Shown piece by piece: positions 39,353-48,571 of a stretch of 64,000 bases of DNA (the first letter of the stretch is position 1; every line of letters starts with the position of its first letter). The DNA lies in contig NZ_JAAVUR010000018.1 in the NCBI RefSeq assembly GCF_018449545.1, positions 1 to 64,000 of the forward strand, written 5' to 3'. The stretch comes from Granulicella sp. dw_53 (lineage in GTDB: Bacteria > Acidobacteriota > Terriglobia > Terriglobales > Acidobacteriaceae). The notes under the pieces are model-generated. The model had not been told where the DNA came from and did not search any database. It worked only from the letters and a program-made list of their open reading frames with translations. The translations under genes and the position numbers were made by a program.

Positions 39353-39426
39353 TGGTTGCCCCCCAGGGATTCGAACCCCGATCGAGCGAGTCAGAGTCGC
39401 TAGTCCTACCATTGAACGAGGGGGCA
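39353..39426 (-). tRNA. tRNA-Gln(CTG)
   Basis: 74 nt with encoded CCA. The acceptor stem TGCCCCC/GGGGGCA, D arm GTTC/GGAC, anticodon stem AGCGA/TCGCT and T arm CGGGG/CCCTG all pair (with G-U pairs). The anticodon loop CTCTGAC places CTG at the anticodon, reading CAG glutamine codons. The discriminator base is A. Confidence 0.95.
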
Positions 39427-39592
39427 TTGCAGGGATGGCGCCGCCGCTAGGTTGCGAACAGTGATGATCGCCAACCGCCTTTTTGAGTGTACTGTGTGAG
39501 CCGTTTGGGGTCAACGCGAGGCGGTGGATTTTGTAGAACTGAATGAGTGCGTTATGAGTCGGAAAGAGGTTACCCAGAGATAAGATAGCGGC

Positions 39593-40087
39593 ATGACAAA
39601 CGAGGTGGCTGAGCTGTTTCTGGACTATTCCAACCATAAGCTTGCGGCATTGACGCAGAAAATGGACGTCTGTCTGGTGCGCTTGAGCGAGGAGCAGATA
39701 TGGGCGCGAGGCGGGGCGCATGAGAATGCGGTGGGGAATCTGGTGCTGCATTTATGCGGGAATACGCGACAGTGGATTTTGCATGGGATAGGTGGCCGGG
39801 AGGATGTGCGACTGAGGGACACTGAGTTCGAGACCACCGGGGGGATGCGGCGGGAGGAGTTGCTCGAGATGTTCGGCGGCACCATCTCGGAGGCCCGAGA
39901 GGTGATCTCCAGGCTCACGGGGGAGCGGTTGGGCGAGATGATTCGTCCACAGGGACAAGAGGTGACGGTACTGGCGGCGATCTATCAAGTAGTAGCCCAT
40001 GTGGGAGAGCATGTCGGGCAGATCGTTCTGTTGACGAAACAGATGGTCGGGACGGATCTGGATTTGACTATGCCACGGCGGCGTTAG
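39593..40087 (+). CDS. DinB/DUF1572-like protein
   Basis: 164 residues, predicted all-helical. 'GNLVLHLCGNTRQWILHGIGG' (in parts) and 'VVAHVGEHVGQIVLLTKQM' carry the His residues of the DinB four-helix metal site, as in the DUF1572 branch. DinB-type proteins include thiol-dependent transferases, but most have no known reaction. It is convergent with the VWA gene. A 6-bp hairpin CTCCAT/ATGGAG at about 40163-40180 lies between. Confidence 0.85.
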   Translation: MTNEVAELFLDYSNHKLAALTQKMDVCLVRLSEEQIWARGGAHENAVGNLVLHLCGNTRQWILHGIGGREDVRLRDTEFETTGGMRREELLEMFGGTISEAREVISRLTGERLGEMIRPQGQEVTVLAAIYQVVAHVGEHVGQIVLLTKQMVGTDLDLTMPRRR

Positions 40088-40201
40088 GGGTCGGGTTGGC
40101 GATACCGAATAATAGTCAGCAGATTCGTCGCGCTACGGGACGACAAAAGCGGAACTGCCTGTCTCCATTGGAAGATGGAGTCTAAATAAACGACGGCTAC
40201 C

Positions 40202-41425
40202 CTACTCCACTTGCTGTTTGGCACGGTACCCATCGCGGGCTACTACGGAATATTTGAGGGGCTTGTGCTTCTCGTCCTGCATCTGGAGAGGGTGGCCTTC
40301 GCTGTCGACCAGGGAGACTTTGACCTTGCGGTAGGTACCGTCGTTGTGGTTGTTGGTGGGGCGGTAGGTGACGATGTACTCGTTGCGGATTGAGTCGTTG
40401 ATCTGCGAGAAGATGTCGGGGAGTGCGCCCTGGAAGAGGGGGTTAAAGCTGAGGCCGCCAGTCATCTGAGCGAAGGTCTTCATCTGGTTTTCGGCCTGCA
40501 AGTAGTCAAGGCGTTGAATGCCTCCCATACCTCCACGGGCGTCGGCGAGTTCACGGACCAAGGCTCCCGTACCGATGGTGAAGATAGTGACGTTTGGGGT
40601 GGATTTCACCTTGGCCAGGATCTTGTCGAGGGTGAGCTTGGAGAAGGTGTCGCGGCCGGTACCAATGAGGATGATGTACTTACGGCCTTCGATGCGGCTG
40701 GTACGGTCGAGCGTCTCGTAGAGGGCATCGAAGAGGTTGGTGTCGGAAAAGCCAGGAATGATGAGGGATTGGATTGCCTGGCCGACGGTGTCCTTATTGT
40801 TGGTGAAGTCGGTGAGGATGTGGGTGCGGAGGTCGTAGGTGACAACGGCGATGTAATCGTCAGGCCGGAGGGAGCGGAAGAAGCTGTAGGACGCGTTCTG
40901 CATGTCCCGGATGAAGTAGTAACTGTTGGCGGCGAACTCCAGAAGCATAACGGCGGTGATGGGAGTTTGGGCCGTACGAACACTCGTAATGGTCTGGGGA
41001 ACGCCGTCTTCTAGTACCTGGAAGTTGCCGGCCTTGAGGCCAGGGACGAACTGGTGGGTCTTGTCGAGGATGACGTTGACGTCGAGGTTGACGATGGGAA
41101 CGTCGACGCGGATGGAGTAGGTCTCGTTGTTCGGATTCTTGACCTTGGGCTCAGGTGGGGCTACGGGAACCGGAGGTTCGTCGGCATTCTTTTTCTTCTT
41201 CAGGATGATGGAGCCGTTGTCGGTGGCCGGACCTTCCTGCGGGTCGGTGGGCGGGTTGGCCTGGGTGCTGCCCGGCTGCTGCTGGGAGGAGGGGGCATCC
41301 TGAGCGCGGAGCCTAGGTGCGGGAACAACCGTGCCGAGGGTCAAGAGGAGGACGGTAGGGAAAAGGCGGATTCGGGTGCGGTCGCTTGAGGGGCTCGTTC
41401 TCGAACTGCTTGGTGTCGTCATCAT
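40202..41425 (-). CDS. VWFA-related acidobacterial-type secreted protein
   Basis: 407 residues. A signal-like hydrophobic segment near residues 23-36 ('FPTVLLLTLGTVVPAP') is followed by a Gln/Pro-rich linker and Lys run, then a von Willebrand A domain from about residue 105. 'VDVPIVNLDVNVILDKTHQF' (in parts) and 'GNFQVLEDGVPQTITSV' match the VWFA-related acidobacterial domain (TIGR03436 type), a family greatly expanded in Acidobacteria with no known function. The metal-ion-dependent adhesion motif is not the classical DxSxS ('MLLEFAANSYY'). It is transcribed divergently from the S55 peptidase gene. Confidence 0.88.
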   Translation of the reverse strand: MMTTPSSSRTSPSSDRTRIRLFPTVLLLTLGTVVPAPRLRAQDAPSSQQQPGSTQANPPTDPQEGPATDNGSIILKKKKNADEPPVPVAPPEPKVKNPNNETYSIRVDVPIVNLDVNVILDKTHQFVPGLKAGNFQVLEDGVPQTITSVRTAQTPITAVMLLEFAANSYYFIRDMQNASYSFFRSLRPDDYIAVVTYDLRTHILTDFTNNKDTVGQAIQSLIIPGFSDTNLFDALYETLDRTSRIEGRKYIILIGTGRDTFSKLTLDKILAKVKSTPNVTIFTIGTGALVRELADARGGMGGIQRLDYLQAENQMKTFAQMTGGLSFNPLFQGALPDIFSQINDSIRNEYIVTYRPTNNHNDGTYRKVKVSLVDSEGHPLQMQDEKHKPLKYSVVARDGYRAKQQVE

Positions 41426-41513
41426 CTAGAACTTTACTCCGGAAATAGCGCGACGGGCCAGCGTTTGGCGCGCGGCTTTGCTTTGCAGCCGCGAGGCCTC
41501 TAGTCTGTAAGAC

Positions 41514-43385
41514 GTGAACGCTCCGAGAAAGACGCTTGCGAGAACAACGAGACGGCTGATGCAAGGTCTGACTCTGGCGATGAGTTTGACGCTGCCGGGA
41601 GGAATTTGGGCACAGGCTCCGAGCGGGATTGCGGGGGTAGCAGCGGCGGCGATGGGATCGATGCCGGTCGCCGCGCCGCTGGAGACGCGAATCTTTCCGC
41701 TGTCGGAGGTAAAGCGCGGCCTGCGCGGGGTGGCTTATACAGTCTTCGAGGGGGTAGTGCCAGAGCCGATGGAGGTGGAGATCCTGGGCGTTCTGAAGGA
41801 CTCGCTGGGACCCGGACAAGATATGATCCTGGCGCGGTTGCGCGGAACGAAACCGGAGTACACCGGTGTTGTCGCGGGGATGAGCGGCAGTCCCGTGTAT
41901 ATCGATGGGCGGCTGGTGGGAGCTCTGAGCTATCGGATCGGACAGTTCAGCAGAGACCCGATCGCGGGGATCACACCGATCGAATTGATGTTGGCAGTAC
42001 GGGATGGGGTGGGCGTCGGAGGGGGCAAGGTAGATCTCTCCACTCCCCTGCAAGGTGACGGACCAAGAGACGCCCGGAAGGTGAGTGGCGCCGGTGGCGC
42101 AGAGATGCAGCCGATCGAGACGCCGTTGGTCTTCGGCAGCGGGTTCGGCCGGGAGACGGTGGAGCGGTTTGGGGATCGGTTTCGGGCGATGGGCTTGACG
42201 CCGGTTGCAGGGCTAGGTGGGGCAGACACCAAGGCGGTGCAGCCGGAGCCGCTGGTTCCGGGCAGCGCTGTGAGTGCGGTCTTGGTACGCGGAGATCTCT
42301 CGATGGCCGGGACCTGCACGGTAACATACATTGATCCCAAGCGGCTGCTGGCTTGCGGACATCCGATCACCCAGTATGGCCCAGTGGCGCTCCCCATGAC
42401 GAAGGCGGAGGTCGTGGCGACGCTGGCCTCACCCCTGAATGCGTTCAAGATCATCAATACGACGGAGACGGTCGGGTCGTTTACCGAGGACCGGGCTTCG
42501 GCCATCCTTGGACGTTTCGATGTGAATGCGCGCATGATTCCGGTAACGGTCGAGGTAATTCCACCGGACGGCGGGCAGGCGAAGACCTTTAAATTCGAGG
42601 TCGTGGATAACCGGCAGTTGACACCGTCGGCGATGCTGGTCTCTGTATATCAGAGCCTGCAGGGGACGAATGTATCGGCGGCAGAGATGAGCTATCGGGT
42701 GCGTGGGGAGATGACGGTCGCAGGGCAGGCTCCGGTGCGCATCTCAGGTTTGATGGCACAGAACGACCTGAACTCCGGGGCGATCAATACTGCGCTGCTC
42801 GTAGGCGACAGGTTCAACCGTGTATACGACAACGCCTTGGACCAGCCAAAGATCACAGGAGTGCGGCTGAGGGTGGAGACCATTTCGGAACGAAAAACCG
42901 CGAGCCTGGAAGCAGCGCGTCTGAGCAAGACGGAGGCGCGCGCAGGCGACACGGTCGAAGTGGAGGCGACGCTGCGGCCATATCAGTCGGAGGCTCGGGT
43001 GACGAAGATAAGGTTTACCCTGCCGGCAAACTTGCAACCAGGACCACTGCGAGTGGTGGTGAGCGACGGAGCGACGGTGGACCGGCTCTTGAGTGCGCCG
43101 GGAGGTGGCTCACAGCGGGCCATGGGATTGACAGATACGGTGGCGCAACTCAACCGAAATCACGCGAACGACGTCGTCTATGTGACGCTGCTGGATAAAG
43201 CGGCTCAGGCGGTACTGGAGTCGGGCGCACTGGGAGAGGTCCCGCTTTCGATGGCGAATGTCCTGGGACCGTTGAAGGAGGGACAGAAGATGCAGTTGAC
43301 CGGGGAGAGTGTCGTGGAGGTGGGCTCGGCACCGGCGGACTATGCCGTGAGTGGATCGCAGGTGCTGACGATTGCGATCCGTTGA
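41514..43385 (+). CDS. Secreted SpoIVB-like S55 family peptidase
   Basis: 623 residues from GTG 41514, with a signal peptide ('LMQGLTLAMSLTLPGGIWAQ'). The S55 domain spans about residues 50-300. The catalytic Ser126 is in 'GMSGSPVYIDG', and His283 in 'ACGHPITQYGPV' is a conserved residue of the family fold. The C-terminal half is an unassigned beta-rich region. In Bacillus SpoIVB cleaves SpoIVFA to activate sigmaK; acidobacteria do not sporulate, so the role here is different and unknown. It is divergent from the VWA gene across 88 bp that should hold both promoters. Confidence 0.9.
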   Translation: MNAPRKTLARTTRRLMQGLTLAMSLTLPGGIWAQAPSGIAGVAAAAMGSMPVAAPLETRIFPLSEVKRGLRGVAYTVFEGVVPEPMEVEILGVLKDSLGPGQDMILARLRGTKPEYTGVVAGMSGSPVYIDGRLVGALSYRIGQFSRDPIAGITPIELMLAVRDGVGVGGGKVDLSTPLQGDGPRDARKVSGAGGAEMQPIETPLVFGSGFGRETVERFGDRFRAMGLTPVAGLGGADTKAVQPEPLVPGSAVSAVLVRGDLSMAGTCTVTYIDPKRLLACGHPITQYGPVALPMTKAEVVATLASPLNAFKIINTTETVGSFTEDRASAILGRFDVNARMIPVTVEVIPPDGGQAKTFKFEVVDNRQLTPSAMLVSVYQSLQGTNVSAAEMSYRVRGEMTVAGQAPVRISGLMAQNDLNSGAINTALLVGDRFNRVYDNALDQPKITGVRLRVETISERKTASLEAARLSKTEARAGDTVEVEATLRPYQSEARVTKIRFTLPANLQPGPLRVVVSDGATVDRLLSAPGGGSQRAMGLTDTVAQLNRNHANDVVYVTLLDKAAQAVLESGALGEVPLSMANVLGPLKEGQKMQLTGESVVEVGSAPADYAVSGSQVLTIAIR

Positions 43386-43508
43386 AGCACGGTGCCTTAC
43401 TCTGCTAAATGTATGCAGCGGGCCAACATGAAAAGTTATGCAGGTTTCATTGTTGTAGCATCAGACAGGCGCCTCAGATAGATTGAGTGCGCTCAAGGAA
43501 CAGATTGA

Positions 43509-44516
43509 ATGAGTGAAATACATGGTCTAGCCGTTCATGCGGCTGGTGCACAGTTGTTGCCTTATAAATACGATCCTGGCGAGCTGAAGGCCAACGAGGT
43601 CGAAGTGAAGATATCGCATTGTGGCGTCAGCTACTGCGATGTTCATCTCATCGACAACGATTGGGGTGTAAGCAAATATCCGTTTATTCCAGGCCACGAG
43701 GTAATTGGAAGCGTAGTTGCGGTCGGCTCCGGCGTGAAGGACCGTACGGTTGGAGAGCGCGTAGGAATTGGCTGGCAGGCAGATAGCTGCGGAATCTGCG
43801 AGTGGTGCCGCCGGGGGGATGAGCATCTTTGTGCGCAATCGCAGCCGACATCCATTGGCCGCAACGGTGGATTTGCAGAACGCATCCGGGTGAACTCCAA
43901 ATTTTCGATTCCAGTGCCAAAGGCTCTGGAGAGTGAGAGTGCTGCTCCGCTGCTTTGCGCTGGAATTACCGTATACAACCCCTTACGGAATCATGGCGTA
44001 CGACCTTCCTCCCGCGTGGGAGTGATCGGAATCGGTGGCCTTGGACATCTTGGACTGCAGTTTGCGAAGGCATTCGGCGCGGAGGTGACAGCGTTTTCGA
44101 CCTCGAAGGACAAAGAGGAAGAGACAAAGTCCCTGGGAGCGCATCACTTCGTCCATACCCGGGATACGGGCGCTCTGAAAAAAGTAGCGGGAACGTTCGA
44201 TCTTCTGATCAGTACCGTGAACGGGGAGCAGGACTGGCAGGGTTATGTGAATGCACTCCGCCCCAAGGGATCCTTGTGCCTGGTAGGATATGCGCCTTCC
44301 GTCGTGCAGATTCAACCGGCGTCCATTATTAACGGGCAGCGCGGAGTACATGGGAACGCCGTAGGCAGCCCCCGGGACCTGCAGGAGATGCTGGATGTTG
44401 CGGCGCGGCACGGCGTGAAGGCGATCACGGAGCGATTTGCAATGGCCAAGGTGAACGATGCTATCGCCAAGGTCAAAAAGAATCAGGTACGATATCGCGC
44501 GGTTCTGGCGAACTAG
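43509..44516 (+). CDS. Zinc-dependent NAD(P)-linked alcohol dehydrogenase (YahK/CAD-like)
   Basis: 335 residues. The catalytic zinc ligands are Cys in 'SHCGVSYCDVH' and His in 'PGHEVIGSVVAVG'. The structural zinc site is the four-Cys 'CGICEWCRRGDEHLC'. The Rossmann domain starts 'VGVIGIGGLGHLGLQFAKAFGA' (read in parts). The set matches the cinnamyl-alcohol/YahK branch, which reduces aldehydes with NADPH. AAGGA precedes the ATG. Its stop codon lies within a long inverted repeat that may act as terminator. Confidence 0.93.
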   Translation: MSEIHGLAVHAAGAQLLPYKYDPGELKANEVEVKISHCGVSYCDVHLIDNDWGVSKYPFIPGHEVIGSVVAVGSGVKDRTVGERVGIGWQADSCGICEWCRRGDEHLCAQSQPTSIGRNGGFAERIRVNSKFSIPVPKALESESAAPLLCAGITVYNPLRNHGVRPSSRVGVIGIGGLGHLGLQFAKAFGAEVTAFSTSKDKEEETKSLGAHHFVHTRDTGALKKVAGTFDLLISTVNGEQDWQGYVNALRPKGSLCLVGYAPSVVQIQPASIINGQRGVHGNAVGSPRDLQEMLDVAARHGVKAITERFAMAKVNDAIAKVKKNQVRYRAVLAN

Positions 44517-44597
44517 AGCAATTCTCCTGTGGGTGCATAGGAGAGGCTTCGAATCGATGGCCGTTTTCACCCCACAGCAACAATAGAATTGCTCTAG
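44513..44597. repeat. Long inverted-repeat element at the 3' end of the alcohol dehydrogenase gene
   Basis: The left arm 44513-44534 (CTAGAGCAATTCT then CTGTGGGTG) pairs with the right arm 44568-44597 (CACCCCACAG then AGAATTGCTCTAG), with a few extra bases in the right arm. The outer 13 bp match perfectly. The element covers the ADH stop codon and is bounded by CTAG on both sides. It could be a terminator-like structure or a small palindromic mobile repeat; no second copy is in the window. Confidence 0.6.
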
Positions 44598-44693
44598 AAT
44601 TGCCGAACTTCGGTCGGGCAGAGAGATGGGCGGGGCTTCGGCTTCCGCCCGTTTCTTTGTTGGGCGGTCTGGTGCTTTAGACTCAAGGGCACG

Positions 44694-46934
44694 ATGATAC
44701 GACGAATCTGCGCAATAGGGATGGTGATGGCGGCGGGGTTGCTGCCGGGTTTGGTGCGAGCTCAAGGGACCAAACTGTGGAGCGTGGAGCGGTACGAAGA
44801 ATTGTCCAAGGGCACAGCGGAGGGAGTTGCGATCCGCAGCGATGGAGTCCTGGTGGCTGGGCCTGCTACTTCCCTGCTGTATGCGACCGGCGGAAGCTAC
44901 GTGTGGTCGCTGGCGAGCGACGCCTCCGGTCACGCTTATGTGGGGGTGGGCGGCAGTGTGGGTGGCTCCGCGGCGGTGATGCGCGTCGGTGAGGATGGCA
45001 AAGCGACGAAGATCTTCGAAGGCAAGGAACTGGGGGTACAAGGGCTTCGTACGATGCCCGACGGGTCCTTGCTGGTAGCGACCTCTCCGGACGGAAAGGT
45101 CTATCGCCTTGCTGCAGCTCAAAGCAGAGCGGCTGGCGCGACGGACGCGACGGTAATCTTCGATCCGGCGAAGACGGACGAAAAGCCGAAGTACATCTGG
45201 GATGTGGCAGTGATCGGGCAGAGCGTCTTTATCGCTGCGGGGGCTCCGGCGGTGGTGTACCGCGTGGATCTCAGCGGCGCGAGTGCTGGCGCGCCGCACG
45301 TTTTGTTCAAGACGGCCGATCAGCATATCCGATGCCTGCTGGCCACAGAGAACGGAACTCTATGGGCCGGGTCCGATGGGGCTGGAGTGATCTACAAGAT
45401 CGCGACCTTGCAAAAGGATGCAAAACCGTTTGCCGTATATGCCGCATCGCGCAAGGAGATCACCGCGCTGGCCATCGATCCCGCTGGGAACATCTATGCT
45501 GCAGGCGTAGGAAGCAAAGGGCCCGGAACACTGCCGCCGTTGCCAGTGACGGGCAATGTGGGGGTAACGATCTCGTTCTCCCAGCCAGGATCGGCGACAG
45601 CCGCAGGAAGCAACACGCTGGTGCCAGAAGGCTCGGAGATCTACAAGATCGGTGCGGATGGAGCTCCGAGCAAGCTGATCACACTGAAGGACGATGTAGT
45701 GTACGGCTTGGCGTTTCGAAACGGCGGCCTGTTGGCAGCCACGGGAAACCGTGGCAGGGTCTATCGGGTGGATACGGACGTAGCGGGCCGGTTCACCGAT
45801 CTGGCGCATCTGGAAGCTTCGCAGGGGATAGCGTTTGCCGCAGCTCCCGGTGGCGTGCTGGTGGCGACGAGTAATAGCGGCAAGGTATTTCGGCTGAACG
45901 ATGCAGCCTCGAAGAGCGCGGCCTACACGAGCGAGGTCTTCGACGCGCAGGGATTCTCGCAATGGGGCCGTGCTGAAGTTCGGCCCGAGAATCTGCAGGG
46001 CGTGACGCTCTACGTGCGCAGCGGAAATGTTCCAAGTGCGCTGATGGGGTGGAGCGATTGGACTCCGGTCGGAACGGACCACGCGGTGACCGTACCAGCA
46101 TCACGATTCGTACAGTGGAAGGCGGTGCTCGGAGCGGGCGGTGCTTTGGACCGCGTCGCCTTGAACTATCTGCCAAAGAATGCGGCGCCAGTAGTGGACG
46201 ACATCGTGGTGCAGGCCGGAGCGAGGATGCCGGCGGGCGGCGGTGTTCTGCCGAACAACACGGTACAAATTGCGTTTCCAGTCGCCGCGGGGGGAGTCCC
46301 GGGGCTTACGTTTGGCGGAGACGCGAATGCCGCTCCGCTGACCGCCCAGAAGGACAAGACAGCGATAACCGCCCGGTGGCTCGCACACGATGACAACGGG
46401 GACGATCTTATGTTCGCGGTCTGGTATCGCGGAACGGCGGAGACAAACTGGAGACTCCTGAAGGACAAGATCAGTGACCGGTTTTACAGCTTCGATTCTG
46501 CGTTGCTGCCGGATGGGCCCTATGTGCTGAAGGTGGTAGCCAGCGACGCTCCTGTGCATACGGACGCGGATGCGATAACCGCCGAAAAGGCGAGTGCGGA
46601 GTTCGTCGTGGATACGACACCGCCGGTACCAGGCACGCTCGTGGCGGAGATGGTTGCAGGGTCTGCTAATGTAGGCCAAAAGATTCATGTGCGATTCGAG
46701 GCGCGGGATGCGGTCTCTCCAATCGCCCATGCGGAGTACAGCGTGGATGCTGGACCATGGCAATACGTCGAGCCGGTAGGGAAGGTTTCAGACTCTCTGG
46801 CGGAACGGTATGATTTTGCTGCTGCGATCCCAAATGTAACTTCCCCTGTCACGGATACAAAAGAGCATGTGGTTGCTGTGCGTGTATTCGACCGTTTCGA
46901 AAATGCAGTGACAGCTAAGGCGGTGGTTCGATGA
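44694..46934 (+). CDS. Secreted beta-propeller protein, first gene of a Lol-like operon
   Basis: 746 residues with a signal peptide ('MVMAAGLLPGLVRAQ'). Residues ~25-420 contain repeated blade-like segments ('GTAEGVAIRSDGVLVAG', 'GLRTMPDGSLLVATSPDGKV', 'IRCLLATENGTLWAGSDG', 'ALAIDPAGNIYAAG'), typical of an SMP-30/NHL-like propeller. The C-terminal part has Ig/fibronectin-like segments ('DTTPPVPGTL', 'ARDAVSPIAHAEYSVD'). The function is unknown. Its TGA overlaps the ATG of the next small gene by 4 bp, so it is translationally linked to an ABC export system of the LolCDE type. Confidence 0.85.
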   Translation: MIRRICAIGMVMAAGLLPGLVRAQGTKLWSVERYEELSKGTAEGVAIRSDGVLVAGPATSLLYATGGSYVWSLASDASGHAYVGVGGSVGGSAAVMRVGEDGKATKIFEGKELGVQGLRTMPDGSLLVATSPDGKVYRLAAAQSRAAGATDATVIFDPAKTDEKPKYIWDVAVIGQSVFIAAGAPAVVYRVDLSGASAGAPHVLFKTADQHIRCLLATENGTLWAGSDGAGVIYKIATLQKDAKPFAVYAASRKEITALAIDPAGNIYAAGVGSKGPGTLPPLPVTGNVGVTISFSQPGSATAAGSNTLVPEGSEIYKIGADGAPSKLITLKDDVVYGLAFRNGGLLAATGNRGRVYRVDTDVAGRFTDLAHLEASQGIAFAAAPGGVLVATSNSGKVFRLNDAASKSAAYTSEVFDAQGFSQWGRAEVRPENLQGVTLYVRSGNVPSALMGWSDWTPVGTDHAVTVPASRFVQWKAVLGAGGALDRVALNYLPKNAAPVVDDIVVQAGARMPAGGGVLPNNTVQIAFPVAAGGVPGLTFGGDANAAPLTAQKDKTAITARWLAHDDNGDDLMFAVWYRGTAETNWRLLKDKISDRFYSFDSALLPDGPYVLKVVASDAPVHTDADAITAEKASAEFVVDTTPPVPGTLVAEMVAGSANVGQKIHVRFEARDAVSPIAHAEYSVDAGPWQYVEPVGKVSDSLAERYDFAAAIPNVTSPVTDTKEHVVAVRVFDRFENAVTAKAVVR

Positions 46935-47155
46935 TGTTCGATAGCCAGGGCACAAACGTTGGAAGTGGCGCAGTCTGGATCCTCGCAAATTTCTGCTACG
47001 CAGGAATGAAAGCGCAGGGGCATCCGAGCCGTCTATGGCGTATCCTCTCATTTATTTTTGGATTTCCGGGCACCCTCCTTTCTTTTTTTGTTGTTCGGGA
47101 AGGCAGTGGTCGCGCCTATGGCGTAGATCTACCGAAGCACCGGGACGGGCTCTAG
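46931..47155 (+). CDS. Small hypothetical membrane protein of the Lol-like operon
   Basis: 74 residues with one or two hydrophobic segments ('AVWILANFCYAGM' and 'ILSFIFGFPGTLLSFFVV') and a charged tail ending 'GVDLPKHRDGL'. It starts inside the stop of the beta-propeller gene (ATGA overlap) and its TAG abuts the permease ATG with no gap. Such tight spacing supports a real gene. I do not recognise a family; an accessory or small subunit of the ABC system is possible. Confidence 0.65.
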   Translation: MMFDSQGTNVGSGAVWILANFCYAGMKAQGHPSRLWRILSFIFGFPGTLLSFFVVREGSGRAYGVDLPKHRDGL

Positions 47156-48571
47156 ATGAGATTCGAACTCTTCATAGCTATGCGGTATCTGCGGGCGAAG
47201 CGGCGGCAAGCCGTCGTGGGAGTGATTACTGCGATCAGTGTGATCGGCGTAGCGGCGGGAGTGGCTTCGCTGATTGTCGCGCTTGCAATTACGAACGGCA
47301 TGCGGCGTGACCTTCAGGAGCGGCTCGTCGGCTCTACTGCGCACGTCGACTTGATGCGAGTAGCCGGGGATGGAATACGCGACTGGCGTCCTTTGCTGGC
47401 GAGGCTTCGGAAGATTCCACATGTGACGGCGGCGGCACCGGGATTGTATGGGCAAGTGCTGATATCGCGAGGCGCGCGAAGTGGCGGAGGCCTGATCAAA
47501 GGTGTGATTCCTGCAGACGAACGGACCGTAGGAGATCTGTTGCAGGGAGTAGTGATGGGGACGGCAGCGGGACTGGAGCCGCTGAATCTACGAAGCGAGA
47601 GAGGAAGACAGTCCACTCCGCGCGGGGCAGCCTCCCCCGCTCCTCCCAAGGCGCATGGAAGACAGCCTGCGGAAGAGCAGCAGGTAAGCGAACTAGGGGA
47701 CGTCGCAGTGAGGGACGACAGCGCGGCGAACGCCGAAGCCCAGCTCCAGGCCGAAAAGGTGATGGAGCTTGCTGCGGCTGTACCGCCAATCGTAATTGGC
47801 AAAGACCTGGCGGAGACCATCGGGGCTAGTGTGGGCGATACTCTGCTGGTAACGAGCCCCCAAGGCGAATTGACGCCGCTGGGACTGGTGCCGAGATATC
47901 AGCGGTTTCAGCTCCAGGGGATCTTCAAGTCGGGATTTTATCAGTACGACTCGAGCTACACGTTTCTGCGGCTGGCGGATGCGCAACGGCTGTTCAACGA
48001 GCCGGATCTGATCTCGGTAATCAGCTTCAAGGTAGATGATCTGTACCACGCCGACCGCGTGGGACGGGAGATCGAGAAAGCCGCCGGCCCAGGGTTCCAA
48101 ACGACCAACTGGATGGAGCAGAACCGGGAGTTGTTCCGGGCGCTGAAGCTGGAGCAGGTGGTGACATTCATCGTGCTGGCGCTAATCGTATGCGTGGCAG
48201 CATTAAATATTTTGATTGCCCTCACCATGATGGTCATGGAAAAGACCCGCGACATCGCGGTGTTAATGAGCTTTGGCGTGACAGCATCGCAGGTGAGACG
48301 GGTGTTTCTGTTGCAGGGACTACTGATCTCTGTGATCGGGACCGTGCTCGGCATGGTGTTGGGGTACGGGCTGAGTTGGGCGGGCGGCCACTATCGTTTT
48401 ATCCGGTTGGATGCGGCGGTCTACTCGATCGACTATCTTCCCTTTGCGCCGAAGTTTGTCGATGCAGTGATAGTGGCGGCAGTATCGCTGGGAGTAAGTT
48501 TGGTGGCTACCCTTTATCCGAGCGGAAGCGCGGCCAAGGTGCTGCCGGCGGAGGCCTTGCGCTATGAATAA
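47156..48571 (+). CDS. ABC transporter permease, LolC/LolE type (FtsX-like)
   Basis: 471 residues, about 50 more than usual LolC/E. The N-terminus 'MRFELFIAMRYLRAKRRQAV' and first helix 'VITAISVIGVAAGVASLIVAL' (in parts) are classical. A periplasmic MacB-like domain and three C-terminal helices follow ('VVTFIVLALIVCVAALNILI', 'VFLLQGLLISVIGTVLGMVLG', 'VDAVIVAAVSLGVSLVATLY', each read in parts). The extra length is an Ala/Pro/Glu/Gln-rich insertion at about residues 143-203. The LolD-type ATPase is encoded two genes downstream. Lol systems release lipoproteins from the inner membrane. Confidence 0.93.
   Translation: MRFELFIAMRYLRAKRRQAVVGVITAISVIGVAAGVASLIVALAITNGMRRDLQERLVGSTAHVDLMRVAGDGIRDWRPLLARLRKIPHVTAAAPGLYGQVLISRGARSGGGLIKGVIPADERTVGDLLQGVVMGTAAGLEPLNLRSERGRQSTPRGAASPAPPKAHGRQPAEEQQVSELGDVAVRDDSAANAEAQLQAEKVMELAAAVPPIVIGKDLAETIGASVGDTLLVTSPQGELTPLGLVPRYQRFQLQGIFKSGFYQYDSSYTFLRLADAQRLFNEPDLISVISFKVDDLYHADRVGREIEKAAGPGFQTTNWMEQNRELFRALKLEQVVTFIVLALIVCVAALNILIALTMMVMEKTRDIAVLMSFGVTASQVRRVFLLQGLLISVIGTVLGMVLGYGLSWAGGHYRFIRLDAAVYSIDYLPFAPKFVDAVIVAAVSLGVSLVATLYPSGSAAKVLPAEALRYE

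Noticed and set aside
39353-39426. A duplicated tRNA-Gln 3' end marking an integrated island
   Set aside because: No second copy of the tRNA 3' sequence was seen in the window, so an attachment site cannot be claimed.
43983-45326. A 447-codon minus-strand open frame spanning two plus-strand genes
   Set aside because: It crosses the alcohol dehydrogenase and propeller genes and the palindromic element, and has no recognisable motif.
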